This document shows, piece by piece, positions 35,201 through 44,367 of a stretch of 64,000 bases of DNA; position 1 is the first letter of the stretch; each line of letters opens with the position of its first letter. Below the pieces are notes generated by a model. That model did not search any database, was not told where the DNA came from, and saw only the letters and a list, made by a program, of their open reading frames with translations. The stretch is from Lineus longissimus. Its lineage: Eukaryota > Nemertea > Pilidiophora > Heteronemertea > Lineidae. The DNA is taken from contig NC_088312.1 of NCBI RefSeq assembly GCF_910592395.1, forward strand, positions 310,001-374,000, in the 5' to 3' direction. Made by a program: the position numbers and the translations under genes.

Positions 35201-38200
35201 ACCTCTCCCTTTGACCCGGTATGATCAGATGCTTGGCGCAGGCCTCTCTCAGATGATACCTCTCCCTTTGACCCGGTATGATCAGATGCTGGGCGCAGGC
35301 CTCTCTCAGATGATACCTCTCCCTTTGACCCGGTATGATCAGATGCTGGGCGCAGGCCTCTCTCAGATGATACCTCTCCCTTTGACCCGGTATGATCAGA
35401 TGCTGGGCGCAGGCCTCTCTCAGATGATACCTCTCCCTTTGACCCGGTATGATCAGATGCTGGGCGCAGGCCTCTCTCAGATGATACCTCTCCCTTTGAC
35501 CCGGTGTGATCAGATGCTGGGCGCAGGCCTCTCTCAGATGATACCTCTCCCTTTGACCCGGTATGATCAGATGCTGGGCGCAGGCCTCTCTCAGATGATA
35601 CCTCTCCCTTTGACCCGGTATGATCAGATGCTGGGCGCAGGCCTCTCTCAGATGGTACCTCTCCCTTTGACGCGGTATAATCAGATGCTGGGCGCAGGCC
35701 TCTCTCAGATGATACCTCTCCCTTTGACCCGGTATGATCAGATGCTGGGCGCAGGCCTCTCTCAGATGGTACCTCTCCCTTTGACCCGGTATGATCAGAT
35801 GCTGGGCGCAGACCTCTCTCAGATGGTACCTCTCCCTTTGACCCGGTATGATCAGATGCTGGGCGCAGGCCTCTCTCAGATGATACCTCTCCCTTTGACC
35901 CGGTATGATCAGATGCTGGGCGCAGGCCTCTCTCAGATGGTACCTCTCCCTTTGACCCGGTATGATCAGATGCTGGGCGCAGGCCTCTCTCAGATGATAC
36001 CTCTCCCTTTGACCCGGTATGATCAGATGCTGGGCGCAGGCCTCTCTCAGATGATACCTCTCCCTTTGACCCGGTATGATCAGATGCTGGGCGCAGGCCT
36101 CTCTCAGATGATACCTCTCCCTTTGACCCGGTATGATCAGATGCTGGGCGCAGGCCTCTCTCAGATGGTACCTCTCCCTTTGACCCGGTATGATCAGATG
36201 CTGGGCGCAGGCCTCTCTCAGATGGTACCTCTCCCTTTGACCCGGTATGATCAGATGCTGGGCGCAGGCCTCTCTCAGATGATACCTCTCCCTTTGACCC
36301 GGTATGCTCAGATGCTGGGCGCAGGCCTCTCTCAGATGATACCTCTCCCTTTGACCCGGTATGATCAGATGCTGGGCGCAGGCCTCTCTCAGATGATACC
36401 TCTCCCTTTGACCCGGTATGCTCAGATGCTGGGCGCAGGCATCTCTCAGATGATACCTCTCCCTTTGACCCGGTATGCTCAGATGCTGGGCGCAGGCCTC
36501 TCTCAGATGATACCTCTCCCTTTGACCCGGTGTGATCAGATGCTGGGCGCAGGCCTCTCTCAGATGATACCTCTCCCTTCGACCCGGTGTGATCAGATGC
36601 TGGGCGCAGGCCTCTCTCAGATGGTACCTCTCCATACTACATGTAGAAACACTGCTCAAAGTCATTGTAGCTGTTGTATTTTCTCACATCGGTCAGTCTC
36701 TAAGACATAACAGTCCTTCCATGAAGGGAGTCAAGGCTTGTCTCCTGTAACACTAAGACATAACAGTCCTTCCATGAAGGGAGTCAAGGCTTGTCTCCTC
36801 TATCACTAAGACATAACAGACCTTCCATGAAGGGAGTCAAGGCTTGTCTCCTCTATCACTAAGACATAACAGACCTTCCATGAAGGGAGTCCAGGCTTTG
36901 TCTCCTCTATCACTAAGACATAACAGTCCTTCCATGAAGGGAGTCAAGGCTTGTCTCCTCTATCACTAAGACATAACAGTCCTTCCATGAAGGGAGTCAA
37001 GGCTTGTCTCCTCTATCACTAAGACATAACAGTCCTTCCATGAAGGGAGTCAAGGCTTGTCTCCTCTATCACTAAGACATAACAGACCTTCCATGAAGGG
37101 AGTCAAGGCTTGTCTCCTCTATCACTAAGACATAACAGACCTTCCATGAAGGGAGTCCAGGCTTTGTCTCCTCTATCACTAAGACATAACAGTCCTTCCA
37201 TGAAGGGAGTCAAGGCTTGTCTCCTCTATCACTAAGACATAACAGTCCTTCCATGAAGGGAGTCAAGGCTTGTCTCCTCTATCACTAAGACATAACAGAC
37301 CTTCCATGAAGGGAGTCGAGGCTTGTCTCCTCTGTCACTAAGACATAACAGGCCTTCCATGAAGGGAGTCAAGGCTTGTCTCCTCTATCACTAAGACATA
37401 ACAGACCTTCCATGAAGGGAGTCCAGGCTTTGTCTCCTCTATCACTAAGACATAACAGACCTTCCATGAAGGGCGTCAAGGCTTGTCTCCTCTATCAAGT
37501 ATTGTTCTGCTCCACACTTCAGGATGCATTCTGGGCGTTATCAGCGCTACTCACCAACAACAAACATGGCAAACATGGCTTCTTCATCGCCGGCTTCCCC
37601 AAGTTGATGCGCTTCCAAGAACACCATGATCGAATACTCAAGAAGTTTCTGCCAAAAGTTAAGAAGCACCTGGTAAGAGTTTGTTGATATCAAATACAGA
37701 ATCTTGAATGCCAGGCACAGGACAAGTGGTAAGTTGTGCCAGTCATATGCACAGCCAGCAGGTACCAAGGGACTGCTTCAGAGAGAGCTGCTGTGATCAA
37801 AGACCTATAGACATCCTCCCTGTCCTGAGCTGCTGCGACCTCTACCACTTCCTGTATTTACCACTCAAGTCGTTGGACAGACTTATAACCTCTGTTTGTA
37901 TCATTCATTGGACCATTACACATGTTCTAACCAGCCACCTCAGAGAGTGCTACTCGGGATCATGCACTCATGTCCTCCAAGTCCACTGCATTCTGTATTT
38001 GCCAATCTTGACCAAGTTCCGTCTTCTCTTTCAGAATAGGAATGAGATTCCTGCCAGTCTGTACACAATCAAGTGGTTCCTGCAGTGCTTTCTTGACCGG
38101 GTGCCTTTCCCTCTCGCCCTGCGTCTCTGGGACATCTACATGTTGGAGGGAGAGAGACTTCTCACCTGTATGTCATACACAATGCTCAAGATACACAGAA

Positions 38201-41200
38201 GTAAGTACTCTTGTGAGGTGTGCACGATTGCCATCACTCAAACGGCGAAGTCACGTCTTGACAGCTTAAGTAGGTGGGATGGATGCATATAAAGATATTG
38301 AAAATAGCCTGAAATACCCAAGGCTGACCATAATTGGCTTGATGACTCTCTGTGTTCTTGTGTAGTACGGTATTGGAACTGGACTTCCTTGGTTTCGGCC
38401 GACATTTTAGCTCCACACCAACAGTGTTAGTCAAGACAATCTATACCCCTAGTTCAGTATCGTTTCATTAACCAGATCTTAGTCCAATCCTCATGATTGC
38501 TAATCATTTCCTCGTCATCTTTACAGGAAAACTTCTGAAGATGCCAATGGAGGAACTGGTTCACTTTATGCAAGGCATGCTGGAGCGGGACTTTGGCTAC
38601 GACAACGACACTGTGATAGAACACCTCCAACTGGCCATGGAAGAGCTGCGTAAAGCCAAGATGGACGTACCTCCAAAACCAAAGGTCAACAACGAGGTCC
38701 CAACGCGACCATTTGGAGTCATGGTCACACCAACCATTGATCAACTCTTTGACAGGGATAATCCTATGGATTTAGCGGATAATCCACCTCCGAAGGATTT
38801 CAGTGAAGTAGATAGTATTTCCACAATGACTGACTCTCGCTTTTCACTCGCTGAAACGGTTGATACGATAGATCGGACTCACGCTAGATCAGAAACTGAG
38901 TCTATAGACGGCGACTATTCTTTATACACTGACGGCTCGATGGCGTCTGGTTTAGACTATGGAACATATGACCGGGCGACTCCTAGTGCACTTTATGCTG
39001 GATTACGAACTCCCACATCACCGTCATCTGATCAATATTATAAGGATTACTATGAAAAGGACATGCGGTCCAATACGCCTCAGTCAAATGGGGCACAGGA
39101 ACTTGCATTCTTTAAGGATTTGGATGGCACCGGTATGTCTGGTGATCTGACACTACGACGCCAGACCAAGCGTACTCGCTCAGCTGAGCCAATAGTTGAT
39201 ATGGATAAAACACCAACATCTCCAATATCAGACTACGATAATCTCAACTCGGGACTCTATGAGCAAAACATGGAAAGTTCACTAGAAAATCTCCAAAGTG
39301 GAGGTCATCGAAAACGTGTGGAAGTTGTTTCTTATGGTCCTGAGAATCTTTTAAATGGTGCGTTGAAAGTTGATACAAACAATGGCGATGTCTCTGATCA
39401 GAATCTGAGTTTAACGCCGACGCAGAATGGTTTCCAGGCGAACCAGTCGGGTAGGGCTCACCTCCGGCAGCATGCAGAACAGATGCTGGCGACTCCTAGT
39501 GATAGAACTGTGGACCCTAACCGAAGGTGTGCATCTGAGGAGCGCAGTATCGAGCCTATTGTGCCCTCGGCTTACCGCAGGTCGGGAAGCCTGTCTCCTG
39601 AACGTGGTGACCTTACACTTGTGAACATGTCAACAGATGGCAGCCCTGTGGTGAACGCCAGTATAGGACGTGTGTCACCTGACAAAGGAATATCGCGTCT
39701 TAGCACTTCTCTTGAAGTTGAAGCACCACTGGTGTTAGAATCACCTAAATGTCAAGTTCCCGTTCAGTCCAGTATAAGCTGGGTTAGTCATTCACCCGAC
39801 TCACCAGATGGCACTGTGCCTCCACTTGACATGAATAACTGTCGTGCACCACCCGAAAGGTATCCCAAAGTTTATGGAAGTGCAATAGAGGAGAAGGTGG
39901 TTTCTCCTAGAAGTAGTGTGTCACCAGAAAAAGTGGTTCAGATTCGAGCTAGTGTGTCACCTGAAAAAGGGATTCAGAATCGAGCTAGTGTGTCACCAGT
40001 AAAAGTGGTTCCGAATCGAGCTAGTGTGTCACCTGAAAGAGTAGTCTTGCCGCGCAGTAGTGTGTCACCGGAGAAAGTTGTGCAGAATCGAGCTAGTGTG
40101 TCACCTGAAAAAGTGGTTCCAAATCGAGCTAGTGTGTCACCTGAAAGAGTAGTCTTGCCGCGCAGTAGTGTGTCGCCGGAGAAAGTTGTGCAAAATCGAG
40201 CTAGTGTGTCACCTGAAAGAGCAGTCTTGCCGCGCAGTAGTGTGTCACCGGAGAAAGTTGTGCAGAATCGAGCTAGTGTGTCACCTGAAAAACAATCGTA
40301 CCATTCAGGAGTGGCAAACACTCTCCCTGGGTCAGAAAGAACAAGCATGTCTCCCGAGAGAGTCAGTCTGCAGTCAAATATATCTAACACCTCCACAGAG
40401 AGGCAAGGAAAGATGAGAATTAGTGTTTCATCTGATAATTGGAGTGGGGCTTCCCCAAGTAGGCAGGGGGTGGTGATCTCAAGAGACAGTGTGACACCAG
40501 ATAGACCGGCCACTTTCAGTACGTTCGGTCGACCTTCTTCACCAGAGAAACAAGTCAGTTCTCCGGTGAAACATGTCAGTCCCGAGAAACAGTTCACAAA
40601 CTCACCTCAGCCGAGTGCTTTACTGCAGAAGAGGTTAGAATCACCACAAAGGACCATCTTGCCCCCCGGCTACGCAAGTACTCCACGTGCGACCCCTGAG
40701 AAATACATGATTGATGAGAGACGTTCACAGTCGCCAATGAAAACCAATCCAGCTGGGTTGAGGAAGAGCATGTCTCCAGAGACGGAAATACAGACTTTCC
40801 CAAGGCGAAGCATCACGCCAGAGGAGCAGGCCAGGAAGAAAGCGTCACTTGAGTATGAGGTTGATCTTGGCAGTCAATCTCCAGAGATGATTGATAACAG
40901 TCCATCCCCAAGGCATGTGCTTGATAGTGAAACTGTGCTCGTCGCTGGTAGGGTGGTTGTTCCAGGGAGTAGAGCATCACCAGGGAGGAGTATTCCTGTG
41001 AGAAGTACTTCATCAGCAGAGAAAGCAGTTTCTTCACAAAGAAGTGTTTCACCAGAAAAGAAGATTCCAGTGAGGAAGACTCCGTCTCCAGAAAAAGTAG
41101 TTCCATCACGACGTAGTGCATCGCCTGAAAAGGTGATGTCAACGAGGAGTAATACGTCTCCTGAGAAGGTACCAGAATTGGGGAGAAAAAGTGTCTCACC

Positions 41201-42197
41201 ACCAAGAGTTACACCGTCAAAATTACCAGAACCGGTAATGATTACCATGTCACCACAGAAATTACCGGAGCCAATCAGAAGGAGCATATCCCCGGAAGAG
41301 CCGACTGTCCCGAGGGAGAAGAGGAGCTTTGAGAATGAGATTACGGTCATGGCTTCAACAACGCGGTCATCGCCTGAGAAAACTCTAGAAATAAAGGCTA
41401 CTAGGGATAATTATAGACCTTCGCTTGACCTGAAAATGGCTCCTCCTAGTGGCCGGAGTAAAACTAGTGCCCCCGAGAGGTATATTTTCCCAGAAAACGA
41501 ACTTTGGGTGAATAGAAAACCAGTAAGTTTTGTCAAGCCTCCGCCAGTACCTGCAAAACCAGCTAAGAGGTCGGGAATACCTGAGAAAACACAGTCACGT
41601 AGTACAGCGGAGAAAACCAAAGCTGGCTTAGCTTTAGATGTGGGTAAAAAGGCCAACACGCCTGAGAACACTGGTCTGGTGTATGCAGAGGTGAAGAAGA
41701 GTGCCAGTTCAGGTGATGTGGGGAGGCGGGGCGATAAGAGACGCACATCCCTGGAAAAGAGGTCAAGTATAGATAAGAGGAGCCCAGATTATGGTGCAGC
41801 ACAGCCTGGGAGGTCGTTAGAAAAGAGATCTAGTTTCGGTAAGAGTACAGGAACCAAGTCGTTAGAGAAGCGTGCTAGTATCGATAAAAAGAGCCCAGAA
41901 AATGCAACGGGACAGAAAGGTTCAGATGTTCAGACAAATTCAGCTACAAAGCGACAAAAGTCACCAGATAAAATGACAAAGAGTCGCACGGATGGTCAGA
42001 AACGAGGATCAGGGTCGTTTGGAAAGTTACCCGTTTTATCATCCAGCTCAGCTTCAGCATCTGCAGTGAAGAGGAAATCATCTGATAAAAAACGGACTTT
42101 AACCGGTGATGTACCTACTTCATCGTCACGGACTTCTTCAGAGTCAAAGGCATCGAAGTCATCAAGCTTGAAGCCAAGCAAACATACAGCTGTCTAA
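20223..42197 (+). CDS. USP6NL: USP6NL / RN-tre, TBC-domain Rab GTPase-activating protein with long Ser-Pro tail
   Basis: RN-tre is a TBC GAP for endocytic Rabs and an Eps8 partner acting in EGFR trafficking. Exons: 20223-20232, 20683-20771, 24531-24616, 25567-25609, 27151-27231, 33691-33798, 34315-34424, 34734-34848, 37523-37672, 38035-38200 and 38527-42197. All are GT-AG with matching phases, giving 1,542 aa (human about 828). Residues 22-33 ([12 protein letters not shown]) and the next exons match the RN-tre N-terminus. The TBC domain is about 104-335 with both catalytic fingers: IDLDVNR (R161) and YCQ (Q198). The last exon encodes about 1,220 residues of mostly disordered tail. It contains PISDY at 552-556 (the PxxDY type bound by the Eps8 SH3), about thirty S/T-P-x-K/R sites, a 12-residue SVSPEK-type repeat at about 780-908, a [10 protein letters not shown] stretch near 1324, and a Lys/Ser-rich end. 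The start follows two uORFs. Tail length is the main departure from the vertebrate protein. Confidence 0.94.
23260..24281. repeat. 72-bp minisatellite, 14 copies, USP6NL intron
   Basis: GTCCCCTTCACCTCCCAGTC... recurs every 72 bp from 23260 to 24196, plus a final partial copy. The only frequent variants are CACCTCC/CTCCTCC and GTAGGCC/GTCGGCC. Because 72 is divisible by three and the unit lacks stops in several frames, it gives spurious 360- and 374-aa open frames on both strands. Confidence 0.97.
24877..25546. repeat. 38-bp minisatellite, 17 copies, USP6NL intron
   Basis: Units of CATCTGTACCTCGCTGTTTG + CCATGATGTCATGCAGGT run from 24893 to 25508 by the GCCATGATG landmark: 608 bp (16 periods) plus one 7-bp insertion near 25220. 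The array ends about 20 bp before the acceptor of the exon at 25567. Confidence 0.97.
25991..27120 (+). mobile_element. dispersed non-autonomous repeat, copy 2 (1.13 kb), inside USP6NL
   Basis: Same orientation and same ends as 16227-17378: initial hairpin AGCTCACCTC...GAGGTGAGCT from 25993, terminal GAGGTGAGC at 27090-27098, shared tail to 27120. The (GTC)n tract is shorter and small indels occur. The copy ends 30 bp upstream of the exon at 27151, so it forms most of the sequence before that acceptor. Confidence 0.85.
27232..33690 (+). other. 6.5-kb USP6NL intron, no nested gene recognised
   Basis: No tandem array and no recognisable coding segment except a candidate microexon at 28018-28041. 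The longest frame (120 codons, - strand, 31148-31510) has no family features. AT-rich, with scattered short frames. Confidence 0.6.
28018..28041 (+). other. USP6NL: candidate 24-nt alternative microexon of USP6NL
   Basis: TTATTATTTGCAG precedes and GTACTT follows a 24-nt segment coding VVVDQSSK in phase 0. The flanking exons (27231 and 33691) also meet in phase 0, so inclusion would add eight residues just before [13 protein letters not shown] without breaking the frame. It is not in the mammalian sequence as I know it. Confidence 0.3.
34965..36640. repeat. 57-bp minisatellite, 29 copies, USP6NL intron
   Basis: ATACCTCTCCCTTTGACCCG... repeats every 57 bp from 34971 to 36624 (1,653 bp = 29 periods, no indels). 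As 57 = 19 codons, the array yields a 605-aa + strand and a 572-aa - strand spurious frame. Retaining the intron from exon 34848 hits a stop near 34950, before the array. Confidence 0.97.
36701..37497. repeat. 53-bp minisatellite, 15 copies, USP6NL intron
   Basis: TAAGACATAACAGTCCTTCC... recurs from 36701 to 37446 (14 periods of 53 plus three single-T insertions in GGCTTTGTC). It follows the 57-bp array directly and stops about 25 bp before the exon at 37523. Confidence 0.97.
39907..40290 (+). repeat. USP6NL: 36-bp coding repeat in the USP6NL tail (SVSPEK/R units)
   Basis: About ten in-frame units of 12 codons (S-V-S-P-E-K/R-V-V-x-x-R-A/S) cover residues about 780-908. Neighbouring units are nearly identical at DNA level (AGTGTGTCACCTGAAA...), and a longer two- or three-unit block is itself repeated. 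This indicates recent expansion of protein-coding sequence. Confidence 0.9.
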
Positions 42198-43023
42198 GAG
42201 ATCTGCCATGTTTACCATTCTAAACACACCTTGAGTGTAATGGAGCATGTTTACCATTCTAAACACACCTTGAGTGTAATGGAGCAATCTGTTCAATGCA
42301 GTTACTCTTGTCTATCAACAACATGGATAATTGAGTTTCGAGCTTTGTATAAAACAAGGTGCTGATTTGGTACATGGCGGGGTTTCTGAAAGATGACAGA
42401 AGAAATGCTCAGAAGGTTTGATCTCTAGTTGTCCCCTACTCTTGTTGTGGTCGACTCATTCTCTCTCTCACTCTCTTGAACTGAATGCATTTATAGATGA
42501 GTCTCTGTCCTGATAGAAGTCATAATTCTCCTGTTGACAACAATACATCTCTTCCTGATACCAAACTGGTCACCTAGGCAGTATCGTCGTGTCGGATGGT
42601 GAGTTGACTAGCAAGCATAATTCACCAATATTTACACTCATATGATCTGTTCTCTCAAGTCATTACCTTTTCTCAGTCCTGTCAACTGTTTCAAACATTT
42701 CCCCACATCCGAGTTCTGCAGAAATATTTCATGTTGCCAAATAGATTTGTTGTCCCTCTGACTTGAAATGTTGGCCCGGTGCCAGAATGATGTAGATAGA
42801 CTTTTATAACTTAGTGTAAACCATTATTATTGTGGAGTATTTTCTATAAAAAGTTGTATGTAACCAGCTTTGAAGTTGTCAGTGACATGAGGTAAAGCAG
42901 TCCAGTACAGTGTGTGGTCTCCTCAATTCATGGCCCTTTAAAGCTCCCTTTCATGTTCATTCTAATGACACATTCAGGGCTGAACAATGTCTAGATAGGT
43001 TATCCATTTAAGTGGCCTTCGGC

Positions 43024-43029
43024 AATAAA
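43024..43029 (+). terminator. possible proximal poly(A) signal of USP6NL
   Basis: AATAAA about 830 bp after the stop, with G/T-rich sequence 25-40 bp downstream. Confidence 0.4.
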
Positions 43030-43867
43030 GACAAAGAAGAGCACATTTTGGGCGGTTGGTCAAATAGCAAGGGTAGGAAGGCATCTTTGCTTATGTCTAG
43101 CCCTGAATGTTCTCTCTGTCAATACTCTGCCCACCAAACTCCCATTGGCACCTCTCACATGTTTTACATGTACATTACATAGTGCATTTCATATGTTTGT
43201 ATACTACCAACAATCTCTTCTACTATTTTCTGCCATAGGTTTAGGATGTGGCGTCTTTTTGCTGTTTTCAATGCTCCGTCACTAACCCGCTTGCTTGCCA
43301 CGCTATAAACTTAAATAATGCTTGTATATCAATATTTTTTTACTGAAAACTCAACTAATTTATGGGTGTTCATGTTTGCGTAAATTATTTATGTATAATG
43401 TATTTCCTTGAGTGCGAAAAGCCTAGCTTTGCTCTCTTGGCTTTTATAATCCATCTCTGGCTCATCAATACCAGAGCTCAACAAATACAAGTATCGTATG
43501 GTATATGTAAATTGTATCTTGAACTTGGCCCAAGTTTGTCAATCTTACAAACATGTGTTCAAAGCACAGAGCTGGTTTATTTCCATTTAAATGATTGTGT
43601 AAATTCAACTGGTGATTGTGTGGCTGTTAAGGTCATTTGCATGGATTCCGTGATACTGTACATTAGAACTTTCAGTGTTATACAGTAAGTTATGACGGGT
43701 TATATGACTAATCTAGCATTTGTCTAGATGGCTGATTTCATGACAAGTAAACTCTCTTGGTCTAGTTTCTCTTGGAACTTTCTCTTTACAATCAAATTCA
43801 AATAATCATAAAGTCACCAAGACACTTGTGGCTGTGAAAGTGGCAAGATTTTGTGGTTGTCTCTTTG

Positions 43868-44046
43868 CCTTGAAGCCTCAGGCTATTGTAGGCCCCGAGG
43901 TAGTGCTCCTTGAAGCCTCAGGCCTGTAGCCTGTAGGCCCCGAGGTAGTGCTCCTTGAAGCCTCAGGCCTGTAGCCTGTAGGCCCTGAGGTAGTGCTCCT
44001 TGAAGCCTCCGGCCTGTAGCCTGTAGGCCCCGAGGTACTGCTCCTT
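43868..44046. repeat. 45-bp minisatellite, 4 copies
   Basis: CCTTGAAGCCTCAGGCCTGT... begins at 43868, 43908, 43953 and 43998; the first unit is 5 bp short. Confidence 0.93.
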
Positions 44047-44367
44047 AATTCCTTTACTTCTCATGAAACAGTTACAGTCTTTTTGTATAAAACCAATAAT
44101 TTATGTTAGTAATGTTTGTGTTGCGAAGTCTTTAGGTGCTGTTATAACTCGTCAACTTGTGATGATCAACATGTGATCGTCATCCATCACTTTCTCTCAA
44201 CGTCAGCATATAAAACTCCATTGTATTTTGTCGGTTATTACTCAGTGTTTTAATTCTCAACTCAGACATCAACTATGAACTCTTGTGCTTAGTGTAAATC
44301 AGAAACCTGGTGCAAGTAATCAGTGATACTGATCTCATCTTCATATTCTTCTCTTGGTGGCAATACT

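Larger units (their letters stand above)
42198..44367 (+). other. USP6NL: USP6NL 3' UTR / downstream sequence
   Basis: After the stop, a 38-bp duplication (42208 and 42246, CATGTTTACCATTCTAAACA...) is followed by AT-rich DNA. An AATAAA at 43024-43029 is one possible 3' end; transcripts may also run to 48077. The 108-codon frame at 43362-43688 has no features of a gene. Confidence 0.5.

Noticed and set aside
34893-36710. 605-codon + strand and 572-codon - strand frames as repeat-protein genes
   Set aside because: They are the 57-bp intronic array (19 codons per unit) read through in two frames; no family features, and retention from the upstream exon hits a stop first.
37708-38292. 194-codon frame as a separate gene
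   Set aside because: It is the USP6NL exon 38035-38200 with retained intron on both sides.
39974-41746. Long minus-strand frames opposite the USP6NL tail (up to 207 codons)
   Set aside because: Antisense shadows of the Ser-Pro-rich coding repeats.
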